Positions 26,575 through 34,677 of a DNA stretch of 41,181 nt are shown here, piece after piece. The DNA is from an uncultured Spirochaetota bacterium (GTDB taxonomy: Bacteria; Spirochaetota; Spirochaetia; Treponematales; UBA12059), in assembly GCA_937873275.1 (NCBI GenBank), contig CALMRC010000157.1, positions 1-41,181 of the forward strand, given 5' to 3'. A program made the position numbers and the translations under genes. The number at the start of each line of letters is the position of its first letter. The first letter of the stretch is position 1. The notes beneath the pieces are model-generated. The model had not been told where the DNA came from and searched no databases. It saw only the letters and a program-made list of their open reading frames with translations.

Positions 26575-27066
26575 ATGAAACGTTTCGTCGCGGCCGTCCT
26601 TACGACTCTCCTGCTCGTCGCGGCGGCGGCGTCCCAGACGCCGCCCCGGGTTCTGTCGACCTACGATATCGAGCGCTTCCTCAAGGACGCCCCGGCCCTG
26701 ATGTCCGACCTGGAAGCCGTCGGGTCGGACGTGGACGAGGAGGTGGCGGAATCCCAGGACGATCCCGCGTCCTTCTCGCCGGAAGCCATGAAGTCCCTCC
26801 TGGCCGCCGCCCGGACTTCCCTGGAGGTGCGGCGGGTCCTGGAGAAGTACAACTGGGACGCGCGGTTCTGGGACGTGTACTTCACGATCTACGTGGGCGT
26901 CTACGTCTCCATGATGGACCAGGCCCTGACCCAGTATCCCAGCCCGGAGCTCAAGGCCCAGGTGGACCGGTTCCGGGCGGCCATCCACCGGGACGATCAT
27001 ACCCTGGTCCTGCGGAACCTGCCGCGGCTGTTGGAAGTCTTCGAAGCCCTGGACGAGGAGGACTAA
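26575..27066 (+). CDS. Small secreted helical protein at the end of the importer operon
   Basis: 163 residues with a Sec signal peptide (cleavage near AAASQT) and an acidic, mostly helical mature part (IERFLKDAPALMSDLEAVGS, ARFWDVYFTIYVGVYVSMMD, LPRLLEVFEALDEED). No Cys and no known motif. GGGAGG precedes the ATG, 22 bp after the accessory gene, and a 20-bp hairpin follows the stop, so it belongs to the importer operon. Function unknown; a periplasmic helper of uptake is possible. Confidence 0.75.
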   Translation: MKRFVAAVLTTLLLVAAAASQTPPRVLSTYDIERFLKDAPALMSDLEAVGSDVDEEVAESQDDPASFSPEAMKSLLAAARTSLEVRRVLEKYNWDARFWDVYFTIYVGVYVSMMDQALTQYPSPELKAQVDRFRAAIHRDDHTLVLRNLPRLLEVFEALDEED

Positions 27067-27067
27067 T

Positions 27068-27155
27068 CCGGGGAAGAAACCCTTTCGTTTCGAGCGAAAG
27101 GGTTTCTTCCCCGGCCCCCATCTTCCCAAAGCACGACCAGGGGCTCTGCCCCTGG
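27068..27155. terminator. Two hairpins ending the importer operon, one with 20-bp arms
   Basis: Arms 27068-27087 and 27095-27114 pair perfectly over 20 bp with a 7-nt loop. A second stem CCAGGGGC/GCCCCTGG (27137-27144, 27148-27155) with a TCT loop follows. The second motif resembles the GGGGCTCTGCCCC palindromes common between genes in several GC-rich bacteria. No T-tract directly follows on either strand. Confidence 0.75.
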
Positions 27156-27183
27156 ACCCCGAAATCGAATCCCAAGCATGGTC

Positions 27184-27213
27184 TTGTCCGGCCCCCCGGG
27201 CTTCCTGTATCAT
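27184..27213 (+). promoter_or_regulatory. Candidate leuS promoter
   Basis: TTGTCC (27184-27189), 18 bp, TATCAT (27208-27213), leaving a leader of about 35 nt with CCAGGAGTG before the ATG at 27255. Confidence 0.5.
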
Positions 27214-27254
27214 CCATCGAAACCGTCTCGATTTCCCGGATCCAGGAGTGACCC

Positions 27255-29696
27255 ATGGCCAAGTACCCGTACACCGAGATCGAGTCCAAGTGGCAGCGCC
27301 ACTGGGACGAGCACAAGACGTTCAAGGCCGTCGAGGACCCGAGCATCCCCGCGGACAAGCGGGTCTACGTCCTGGACATGTTCCCCTATCCCTCCGGCGC
27401 GGGCCTCCACGTGGGCCACCCCGAAGGTTACACCGCCACGGACATCTATTGCCGCTTCCTCCGGATGAACGGGTACGCGGTCCTCCATCCCATGGGGTTC
27501 GACTCCTTCGGCCTGCCCGCGGAGAATTACGCCATCCAGACGGGCACCCATCCCGCGGCCACCACGGCGGCCAACATCGACCGGTTCCGGACCCAGATCA
27601 AGTCCCTGGGTTTCTCCTACGACTGGGACCGGGAGGTCTCCACCTGCGACGCGGACTACTACAAGTGGACCCAGTGGATCTTCCTCAAGCTCTTCGAGCG
27701 GGGCCTGGCCTACGAGGCGGAGGCGCCCATCAACTGGTGCCCCAAGTGCAAGACGGGTCTGGCCAACGAGGAGGTCAAGGAAGGGCGGTGCGACCGCTGC
27801 GAGACCCCGGTGGTCCGCAAGAGCATCCGCCAGTGGATCCTCCGGATCACCGCCTACGCGGACCGACTGCTCGCCGACCTGGACACCCTGGACTGGTCCG
27901 AGTCCATCAAGCTCATGCAGCGCAACTGGATCGGCCGGAGCGAGGGCGCCAACGTGGTGTTCAAGATGGCCGAGGGCGAGGGGGAGATCGAGGTCTACAC
28001 GACCCGGCCGGACACCCTCTTCGGGGCCACGTACATGGTCCTGGCCCCGGAGCACGCCCTGGTTTCCAAGATCACCACCCCGGACCGGAAGGCCGCGGTG
28101 GACGCCTACGTGGCCGAGGCGGCCCGGAAGAGCGACCTGGAACGCACGGACCTGGCCAAGGACAAGACCGGAGAGTTCACGGGGGCCTACGCGATCAACC
28201 CCGTGAACGGGCGGAAGATCCCCGTGTGGATCTCCGACTACATCCTGGCCTCCTACGGAACCGGAGCCATCATGGCCGTCCCCGCCCACGACGAGCGGGA
28301 CTGGGACTTCGCCAAGAAGTTCGGTCTGCCCATCGTGCAGGTGGTGGCCGCCCCGGGCAGCGAGGAGGCCCGGAGCGGCGAAGTGGCTGGCGAGCCGGCG
28401 GAATGCACCTCCGCGGAGGGCGTCGCGATCAACTCGGGCAAATTCGACGGCCTGCCCACCGCCGAGGCCATCCGGGCCATCACCGAGTGGCTTTCGGAAC
28501 AGGGCATCGGCCGCAAGGCGGTGAACTACAAGCTCCGGGACTGGATCTTCTCCCGCCAGCGCTACTGGGGGGAGCCCATCCCCGTGGTCCACTGCAAGGC
28601 GTGCGGCATCGTCCCCCTGCCGGAGAGCGAGCTGCCCCTGCGCCTCCCGGACGTGAAGACCTACGCCCCCACGGGCACCGGGGAGTCCCCCCTGGCCAAT
28701 ATGCACGACTGGGTGAACACCACCTGCCCGAAATGCGGGGGGCCCGCCAAGCGGGAGACCAACACCATGCCCCAGTGGGCGGGCTCCTGCTGGTACTACC
28801 TGCGCTTCATCGATCCCAAGAACGACTCGGCCTTCGCGGCCAAGGACAAGATCGAGTACTGGATGCCCGTGGACCTCTACGTGGGCGGGGCGGAGCACGC
28901 TGTGCTCCACCTGCTGTACTCCCGGTTCTGGCACAAGGTCCTCTACGACATCGGGGCGGTGAACACCATCGAGCCCTTCCAGCGCCTGGTGAACCAGGGG
29001 ATGATCCTGGGCGAGGACAACCAGAAGATGTCCAAGAGCCGGGGCAACGTGGTGAATCCCGACGACATCGTCCGGGATTTCGGGGCGGACGCCATGCGGG
29101 TCTACGAGATGTTCATGGGCCCCCTGGAGGTCTCCAAACCCTGGGCCACCGCGGGCCTCGTGGGGGTGAGCCGCTTCCTGGAACGACTGTGGGCCCTCTC
29201 GGAAAAGCCCTTGAGCGGGGCGGCTCCGTCCCCCGAGCTGGCCAAGCTCCTGCACAAGACCATCAAGAAGGTGACGGACGACACCGCCACCCTGAACTTC
29301 AACACCGCCATCAGCGCGATGATGATCCTGTCCAACGAGCTGGCCAAGCTCGACACCCTGCCCCGGGAGGTCTGGGAGGCCTTCGTCCGCCTCCTGGCCC
29401 CGTACGCCGCCCACCTGGCGGAGGAGCTTTGGGAGAAGGCGGGCAAGGCTCCCAGCGTGGGGCTGGCACCCTGGCCGGCCTACGACGAGGCCCTGGTTCG
29501 GGACGACACGGCGGTCATCGTCGTCCAGGTGAACGGAAAGGTCCGGGACAAGTTCGAGGCTCCCGCGGGCACGGACAAGGCGGAGCTCGAGCGGCTCGCC
29601 CTCGCGCGGGAGAAGACCCGGGAATGGATTTCGGGGAAACCGCTACGGAAGGTCATCGTCGTCCCCGATAAGTTAGTGAACATCGTGGTCGGGTAA
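27255..29696 (+). CDS. leuS: Leucyl-tRNA synthetase
   Basis: 813 residues, a complete bacterial LeuRS charging tRNA-Leu. The HIGH-equivalent HVGHPEGY begins at residue 52 and KMSKS is at 591-595 (KMSKSRGN). The editing domain is present, with [19 protein letters not shown] and the later [15 protein letters not shown]. Two Cys-rich segments, CPKCKTGL...CDRCETP in the zinc-finger insertion and CPKCGGPA near residue 495, look metal-binding. The C-terminal domain ends in [12 protein letters not shown] and [17 protein letters not shown] 27255 has a GGAG upstream. Confidence 0.97.
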   Translation: MAKYPYTEIESKWQRHWDEHKTFKAVEDPSIPADKRVYVLDMFPYPSGAGLHVGHPEGYTATDIYCRFLRMNGYAVLHPMGFDSFGLPAENYAIQTGTHPAATTAANIDRFRTQIKSLGFSYDWDREVSTCDADYYKWTQWIFLKLFERGLAYEAEAPINWCPKCKTGLANEEVKEGRCDRCETPVVRKSIRQWILRITAYADRLLADLDTLDWSESIKLMQRNWIGRSEGANVVFKMAEGEGEIEVYTTRPDTLFGATYMVLAPEHALVSKITTPDRKAAVDAYVAEAARKSDLERTDLAKDKTGEFTGAYAINPVNGRKIPVWISDYILASYGTGAIMAVPAHDERDWDFAKKFGLPIVQVVAAPGSEEARSGEVAGEPAECTSAEGVAINSGKFDGLPTAEAIRAITEWLSEQGIGRKAVNYKLRDWIFSRQRYWGEPIPVVHCKACGIVPLPESELPLRLPDVKTYAPTGTGESPLANMHDWVNTTCPKCGGPAKRETNTMPQWAGSCWYYLRFIDPKNDSAFAAKDKIEYWMPVDLYVGGAEHAVLHLLYSRFWHKVLYDIGAVNTIEPFQRLVNQGMILGEDNQKMSKSRGNVVNPDDIVRDFGADAMRVYEMFMGPLEVSKPWATAGLVGVSRFLERLWALSEKPLSGAAPSPELAKLLHKTIKKVTDDTATLNFNTAISAMMILSNELAKLDTLPREVWEAFVRLLAPYAAHLAEELWEKAGKAPSVGLAPWPAYDEALVRDDTAVIVVQVNGKVRDKFEAPAGTDKAELERLALAREKTREWISGKPLRKVIVVPDKLVNIVVG

Positions 29697-29731
29697 GGCT
29701 GTATCGGCGGTTCCGACCCCCGGAGGTGCCC

Positions 29732-31552
29732 ATGGCACGGCGAGCGCTTTCGAACATCGGGATCCTGGGGAAAATGACGGTTCTCGGCGTCGTTTTCCTG
29801 CTTTCCCTGGGAGGCGTGTCCATCGTGTCCCTGCGGGCCTTCCGGGCCCTCACGGCCTCGATGGACCGTATGCTCGTCGTGCACAACGAGCGCGTCCGTC
29901 GCCTCGAGGATCTGGAGAACCAGGCCTACGCGGTCCAGGTGGCCCTGTACCGGGCCATCAACCTGGCTACGAACGGCGCGGAGCCGACCCTGTTCACGGT
30001 ATCCCAGCGGGCCTTCCAGTCCGCCCTGGCCGCGTTCAAGACCTCGGTGGATACCCTTCCGGAAGCCGAGGGGGAGCCGACCGGCGACGCCTCGGCCGCT
30101 TCGCCCGAGGGGCTTCAACGGAACGATTTCGAGAACTACTTCAACCAGGCGCGACGGGTCCAGGGTTTTCTCGGAACGGATTTACGGCAGGCCCAGTCCG
30201 CCTTGCCGGACCTGGACGACGCCTTCGACGCCCTGAGGGAGATGATCTGGGTCGAGTCGTCCAACGCCCGGGCTCAGGCCTCGGAGTCGGAGTCCGGGGC
30301 CCGGAAGTCCGCCGCCGCGGCTTCGTTCACCATCCTGTCCGCGACCGCCGCGGTCACCCTCCTGGCCCTGCTCCTGATCCTCCTGACCGTCCGCTCCATC
30401 ACGGTGCCCCTCCGGAAGCTGGAGGATACCCTGGCCCAGGCCGGCCGCGGGGATCTGCGGTCCTGTTCGGACCTGGACGGGCGGGACGAGATGGGCCGGA
30501 TGGGCCGGAGCGTGGACGCCCTGGTCTGCGGCATCCGGGATCTCGTCGCCACGGTGATGGAGAAGGTCCGGGACCTCGAGACCACGGGTCAGAGCCTTTC
30601 GGCGAACATGGAGGAGACCGGGGCCGCGGTGCTCCAGATCAACGCGGGCATCGGGAACACCCGGGGCCAACTGGACCAGCAGACGAATTCGGTGCAGGAG
30701 GTCTCCGCGGCGGTCGAACAGCTCGCCCGGAGCGTCGCGGCCCTCTCGGACCGGATCGGGACCCAGTCGGACGTGATCGGCCAGTCCTCGGCGGCCACCG
30801 AGGAGATCATCGCCTCCGTGGAGGCCGTGGCCCGCGCCGCGGACTCGGCGGCCCGGGCCAGCGAGGAGCTGACCGGCGTGGGCGTCCAGGGCAAGGAGAG
30901 GATCGACGAGGCCGGGGAGTCCGTCCGGGAAATCGCCCGGCATTCCGAGAACCTCACCGAGGCCGTGCGGCTGATCTCCGAGATCGCCAGCCGCACGAAT
31001 CTCCTGGCCATGAACGCGGCCATCGAGGCCGCCCACGCCGGCGACGCGGGCCGGGGGTTCGCGGTGGTCGCGGACGAGATCCGCAGGCTCGCGGAGCAGT
31101 CCACCACCCAGGCCAAGGACATCGCCGGGGGGCTCGGGCAGGTTTCCGGGGCCATCGAGAAAGTGCAGGAGGCGTCCCTCTCCGCGGTGGACTCCTTCGG
31201 GATCGTGCTGGCCAAGGCGGACGCCCTGGGGGCGGAGATCCGGCGGATCAACCAGTCCATGACGGAACAGCGGGAGGGCGGCCGGCTCGTGCTGGAGGAC
31301 CTGACCCGCCTTAAGGACCTCACCCGGGAGATCTCCTCCGGGGCGGAGGAGATGAAATCCGGCAACCGGACCATCCTGGAGCAGGTGGAGCGCCTGGGCG
31401 ACGTGAACCGGCTGGTCCTGCAGAACAACGCGGAGATCACCACGGGCACCAAGGAGATCAACGACGCCATCGCCGCGACCATGGACCTGGCCTCCCGGAC
31501 GGCGACCTCCATCGGGGACGTGCGGTCGGCGCTGGAATCCTTCGAGATCTAA
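29732..31552 (+). CDS. Methyl-accepting chemotaxis protein
   Basis: 606 residues. Membrane helices at about 12-33 and 198-222 enclose a helical periplasmic ligand domain (four-helix-bundle type). A HAMP domain follows (about 222-275, [19 protein letters not shown]). The signalling tip is intact: [20 protein letters not shown] then [18 protein letters not shown] (about 416-455). ATG 29732 is chosen over a GTG two codons upstream because GGAGG is spaced correctly from it. The stimulus is unknown. Its TAA shares bases with the convergent TAG of the EcfT-like gene. Confidence 0.94.
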   Translation: MARRALSNIGILGKMTVLGVVFLLSLGGVSIVSLRAFRALTASMDRMLVVHNERVRRLEDLENQAYAVQVALYRAINLATNGAEPTLFTVSQRAFQSALAAFKTSVDTLPEAEGEPTGDASAASPEGLQRNDFENYFNQARRVQGFLGTDLRQAQSALPDLDDAFDALREMIWVESSNARAQASESESGARKSAAAASFTILSATAAVTLLALLLILLTVRSITVPLRKLEDTLAQAGRGDLRSCSDLDGRDEMGRMGRSVDALVCGIRDLVATVMEKVRDLETTGQSLSANMEETGAAVLQINAGIGNTRGQLDQQTNSVQEVSAAVEQLARSVAALSDRIGTQSDVIGQSSAATEEIIASVEAVARAADSAARASEELTGVGVQGKERIDEAGESVREIARHSENLTEAVRLISEIASRTNLLAMNAAIEAAHAGDAGRGFAVVADEIRRLAEQSTTQAKDIAGGLGQVSGAIEKVQEASLSAVDSFGIVLAKADALGAEIRRINQSMTEQREGGRLVLEDLTRLKDLTREISSGAEEMKSGNRTILEQVERLGDVNRLVLQNNAEITTGTKEINDAIAATMDLASRTATSIGDVRSALESFEI

Positions 31553-32172
31553 CGGATCGCCCGGACCAGGTAGGGAAGCCACGCGGCCGCGGCCGCCAGG
31601 AACAGAATCGCCGAACCCGCCCCTCCCCGTCCCCTCGGGGCGGCGTTCCGCCGGCTCGGATCCGTCGACGGTACCTCGTCGTAGATGCCCAGGAGAGCCT
31701 CGTCCAAGTCCGAGAGGAAAGACGCGCGCCGCAGCTTGATCCGGGTTTCCAGGATACGCTCGTAGCAGAGCAGGGAAGCGCCGATCAGGCTGCCGGCCCG
31801 TCCGGGTATCCGGAGGTCCGAGCGGATCGCGGCCTTGGAGACGTAGATCAGGGCCTCGAAGGTGACGGCCTTCTCGACCCCCTCCCAGAGGGCGGTTTCC
31901 GTGACTCGGATCGGTCCCCAGACGGCCAGGACCCGCCCCACCGGGACCAGCAGGTTCGCCCCGACGATCCCGAGGATCACCAGGGTCGTTCCCAAAACGG
32001 GGACCCTGCGGCCCGTGGCCCAGGCGAAGGCCATGGCTCCCAGGAGGATCGACGTCCGGGGGACCAGGTCGGGTTGGAAGAGCAAGGCGGCGATGGCGGA
32101 AAGCCCCGCGGCCGCCAGGGCGTAGGGATCGAAGAGCCTCCGGGACCGCTCCGCCCGGGCGAGCCTATCCAC
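31549..32172 (-). CDS. Membrane protein resembling an ECF transporter T component (EcfT/CbiQ-like)
   Basis: 207 residues with four or five hydrophobic helices. The order [19 protein letters not shown] near the start and [20 protein letters not shown] in the middle resembles EcfT/CbiQ proteins. The Ala-Arg-Gly coupling motif is not obvious, and no ATPase is encoded here. It is the last gene of the cassette slyD-like, NusG-II, Gx transporter, EcfT-like and overlaps the Gx gene by 8 bp. A role as partner of the Gx membrane protein is inferred; the family assignment is tentative. Confidence 0.62.
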   Translation of the reverse strand: MDRLARAERSRRLFDPYALAAAGLSAIAALLFQPDLVPRTSILLGAMAFAWATGRRVPVLGTTLVILGIVGANLLVPVGRVLAVWGPIRVTETALWEGVEKAVTFEALIYVSKAAIRSDLRIPGRAGSLIGASLLCYERILETRIKLRRASFLSDLDEALLGIYDEVPSTDPSRRNAAPRGRGGAGSAILFLAAAAAWLPYLVRAIR

Positions 32173-32713
32173 GGGCGTCCTCCCGGGCCCGGGCGTACCA
32201 TCGGGAGGAGGCGGAGAACCGCTCGGCGAAGGCGCCCAGGGCCAATCCTGTGGCGAGCCCCATGGCCAGGAAGACCGGGGCGATGATCCGGGCCGCTCGG
32301 CCGAAGACCACGAGGGAGGCCAAAACCACCTGCACCGCGTTCGAGGACACCGCCCCCAGGACGCTGATCCCCACGGCGCTGATCCGGCTACGGAACAGGG
32401 CCCGGGCTCCGTACATGACCAGGGCGGCGCACAGGGTTCCGGCCAACGAGAACAGGGCCACGTAGGAGAAGAGGGATCCCGTCACCAGGCTCATTCCGAG
32501 CACCTTGACGGCCGCCAGGGCCAGGAACGGCCCGAAGGGCAGGAGGTCCACCGCCAGCAGGAGGGGCAGGTTGGCGATCCCAAGGCGCATGAAGGGAAGG
32601 GGTTTGGGGATCATGTATTCCACGGCGGAGAGGAAGAAGCAGAGGGCCGAGAGGAAGGCCAGCAGCCGGGATCGGGAATCACCAGGTGCCGGAATCGACG
32701 CCCTCGGGGTCAT
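32165..32713 (-). CDS. Gx transporter family protein (heptaprenyl diphosphate synthase component I-like)
   Basis: 182 residues with five or six helices, typical of the Gx/Hpre_diP_synt_I membrane family: FFLSAVEYMIPKPLPFMRLG, IANLPLLLAVDLLPFGPFLA, KVLGMSLVTGSLFSY and LGAVSSNAVQVVLAS. These are S-component-like proteins; despite the name no prenyl synthase activity is implied. ATG 32713 has GGAGGG and overlaps the NusG-II gene by 35 bp, so the open frame further upstream is not used. NusG-II plus Gx is a recurrent pair, sometimes near flavin or quinone genes. Confidence 0.87.
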   Translation of the reverse strand: MTPRASIPAPGDSRSRLLAFLSALCFFLSAVEYMIPKPLPFMRLGIANLPLLLAVDLLPFGPFLALAAVKVLGMSLVTGSLFSYVALFSLAGTLCAALVMYGARALFRSRISAVGISVLGAVSSNAVQVVLASLVVFGRAARIIAPVFLAMGLATGLALGAFAERFSASSRWYARAREDARG

Positions 32714-33134
32714 CGGTCCCTCCTTCGACTCGTACGAACACCTGGTTCGGCAGGCACGCGACCCATTGGCCGGGCCGATCGATCGCTCCGGCGGCCACGC
32801 AGGTCTGGTTCGGGCAGGGGGAGCTCTCGATCGCCACCCGCCCCTCGTGGACATGAACGGTCGTGATACCCAGGGGACCCCGGACGCCGACTTCCCGTTC
32901 GTCGCCCAGGGGGTAGATCCACTCCTGGCCGTCCGCGTCGGTGATCACGACCCGGGGTTCTCCCGCGGCGTCCACGGCTCCGAGGGAGCTCAGGAAGACC
33001 GCGGCCGCGGCGGCCAGGATGGCCGCCGCATCCACCCAGGTGATCCGGAATTTCCGGGACCCTGCCCCCCGCGGACCCTGCGGGGCCGCCGGGCCGGGGT
33101 CCCGGGGTGCGTTCTCGTCAGCCGCAGCACCCAC
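32679..33134 (-). CDS. NusG domain II-containing membrane-anchored protein
   Basis: About 151 residues: a short Pro/Gly-rich start, one membrane helix (VDAAAILAAAAAVFLSSLGA) and an outer NusG-II domain (VVITDADGQEWIYPLGDERE, VRGPLGITTVHVHEGRVAIE, CPNQTCVAAGAI, WVACLPNQVFVRVEG). Three conserved Cys suggest redox or metal chemistry. It is not a transcription factor. The likeliest start is GTG 33134, overlapping the end of slyD by 17 bp; GTG 33035 would leave the helix almost at the N-terminus and is the alternative. Confidence 0.83.
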   Translation of the reverse strand: MGAAADENAPRDPGPAAPQGPRGAGSRKFRITWVDAAAILAAAAAVFLSSLGAVDAAGEPRVVITDADGQEWIYPLGDEREVGVRGPLGITTVHVHEGRVAIESSPCPNQTCVAAGAIDRPGQWVACLPNQVFVRVEGGTDDPEGVDSGTW

Positions 33135-33648
33135 AGCCGCAGCCGCCCTCGTCGCCGCAGTCGCAGTCGTCGTCGCACCCGTCGTGGGAGTGCACGTGGC
33201 CGTGGGCCAGCTCCTCGGCGGTGGCATCCCGGATGCCCACGACCTTGACGTCGAAGTGCAGATCCTCGCCGGCAAGGGGATGGTTGGCGTCCACGGTAAC
33301 CTCTCCGTCCTTGACCGCGACGACGGTGACGACCCGGGCGCCGTCCTCGCCGTGGGCCTCGAACTGCATCCCTTCCTCGATCTTGTCGGGATCCGCGAAG
33401 TTGGATTTCTGGACCGTGAAGACGAGATTCTCGTCGTACTCGCCGTACGCGTCCTCGGGGCGGATGACGCAGGACAGCTTCTCGCCTTCCTTCTTGCCCT
33501 CCAGCTGCTTCTCCAGGCCGGGTATCAGGTTCCCGTTGCCGTGGAGATACACGAGGGGATCCGATTCCTCGGAGCTGTCGATCGTCTCGCCGTCCGAATC
33601 CTTGAGGGTATAATCGATCGTGATGACCTTGTCTTTTTCTACGACCAT
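33118..33648 (-). CDS. SlyD-like FKBP peptidyl-prolyl isomerase with metal-binding tail
   Basis: 176 residues. The FKBP core opens with VITIDYTLKDSDGETIDSS and includes PLVYLHGNGNLIPGLEKQLE. The inserted chaperone flap of SlyD lies between, and NHPLAGEDLHFDVKVVGIRDA is the usual closing strand. The tail HGHVHSHDGCDDDCDCGDEG followed by a Gly/Cys-rich end should bind Ni or Zn. ATG 33648 has AAAGGTGG upstream and is favoured over a GTG three codons earlier. It heads the four-gene minus-strand cassette; the tight overlap suggests a shared metal or membrane-folding role, but SlyD is often a general chaperone. Confidence 0.93.
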   Translation of the reverse strand: MVVEKDKVITIDYTLKDSDGETIDSSEESDPLVYLHGNGNLIPGLEKQLEGKKEGEKLSCVIRPEDAYGEYDENLVFTVQKSNFADPDKIEEGMQFEAHGEDGARVVTVVAVKDGEVTVDANHPLAGEDLHFDVKVVGIRDATAEELAHGHVHSHDGCDDDCDCGDEGGCGCGCCG

Positions 33649-33828
33649 AACAACCACCTTTGCGGGGAAATTTCGCAGACAGGTTCGCTTCGGTCCGGGC
33701 TTGAAGGCTCAGGCGGAGGCGGAAGGTCCGTTGCCGGGTAGGAGCGTCCAGAATGCCCCGGTACTCTACCCTAATGAGGGATATGCGGCAAGCCCTGCGG
33801 CCCCGGTCGAGCGGTTCCTCCGCGGAGC

Positions 33829-33863
33829 TTGGCACGCCCGGACCCCCCGGCTATAGTGGCTCC
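33829..33863 (+). promoter_or_regulatory. uppP promoter, leaderless layout
   Basis: TTGGCA (33829-33834), 17 bp and TATAGT (33852-33857) are followed by GGCTCC and the ATG at 33864. Transcription should begin at or next to the start codon. No ribosome-binding site is present. Confidence 0.7.
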
Positions 33864-34667
33864 ATGACCATCCTGCAAGCCGTGATCCTGGGCCTGTTCC
33901 AGGGAGTCGCCGAGTTCCTGCCCGTATCCTCCAGCGGCCATCTGCTGGTGCTCCGGGGCCTGTTCGGCCTCGAGGACGTTCCCCGGCTGTTCGACGTCAT
34001 CCTGCACGCGGCCACCCTCCTGTCCGTCCTGGTCGTGTTCCGCCGGCGGATCGGCGGGATCCTGGGGGCCCTGTCCCGGTGGGCCCTCCGGCGGAAGGAC
34101 GTCCCGGATGCGGACGCGGAAAACCTCGCCCTGGTGCCTCCGGCCCTGGCCGCGACCGTGGTCACCGCGGCGGTCGGCCTGGGGGTCGAGAAGTACTTCC
34201 CCGTCGAGTCGCCCCGGACGGTGTCCGTCCTCTTCCTGGTCACCGCGGCCCTGCTCCTGGCGTCCGGGCGGTTCCGGGGGGACCGCGGCTACGCTCGGAT
34301 CGGCCTGGGGCGGGGGGCGCTCCTCGGCCTGGCCCAGGGCATCGGGGTGTTCCCGGGGATCAGCCGGTCGGGGATCACGATCTCCGCGGGCCTGGCGGCG
34401 GGTCTGGACCGGGACACCGCGGGGGAGTTCGCCTTCCTCCTGGCCATCCCCGCCGTCGCGGGGGCCCTGCTCCTGGAGTTGAAGGATCTTGCCGAGCTGG
34501 GCGGTACCGTCGGCCCGGGGCCCCTGGCGGCGGGATTCGTAGCGGCCTTCGCTGCGGGAGTCGCGGCGTTATCCTCGCTTATGCCCATGGTTCGCAAGGG
34601 GCGCCTGGCCTGGTTCGCGGCCTACCTGATTCCCGCGGGTCTGGCCGGTCTCTTCCTGTTCCGCTGA
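33864..34667 (+). CDS. uppP: Undecaprenyl-diphosphate phosphatase (BacA/UppP)
   Basis: 267 residues, the normal length. It removes a phosphate from C55-PP in the inner membrane so that the carrier can be reused for peptidoglycan and other glycans. The first catalytic segment QGVAEFLPVSSSGHLLVL is at residues 13-30 (Glu17, His26 in local numbering) and the second, FPGISRSGITISAGL, contains the catalytic Arg. About eight helices. The frame is open upstream, but the conserved N-terminus begins at ATG 33864. FtsK follows within about 10 bp. Confidence 0.96.
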   Translation: MTILQAVILGLFQGVAEFLPVSSSGHLLVLRGLFGLEDVPRLFDVILHAATLLSVLVVFRRRIGGILGALSRWALRRKDVPDADAENLALVPPALAATVVTAAVGLGVEKYFPVESPRTVSVLFLVTAALLLASGRFRGDRGYARIGLGRGALLGLAQGIGVFPGISRSGITISAGLAAGLDRDTAGEFAFLLAIPAVAGALLLELKDLAELGGTVGPGPLAAGFVAAFAAGVAALSSLMPMVRKGRLAWFAAYLIPAGLAGLFLFR

Positions 34668-34677
34668 TTTTCCGATA

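Noticed and set aside
27067-27254. Possible T-box or other riboswitch in the leuS leader
   Set aside because: The hairpins lie upstream of the candidate promoter, and neither a T-box core nor a terminator/antiterminator pair is visible.
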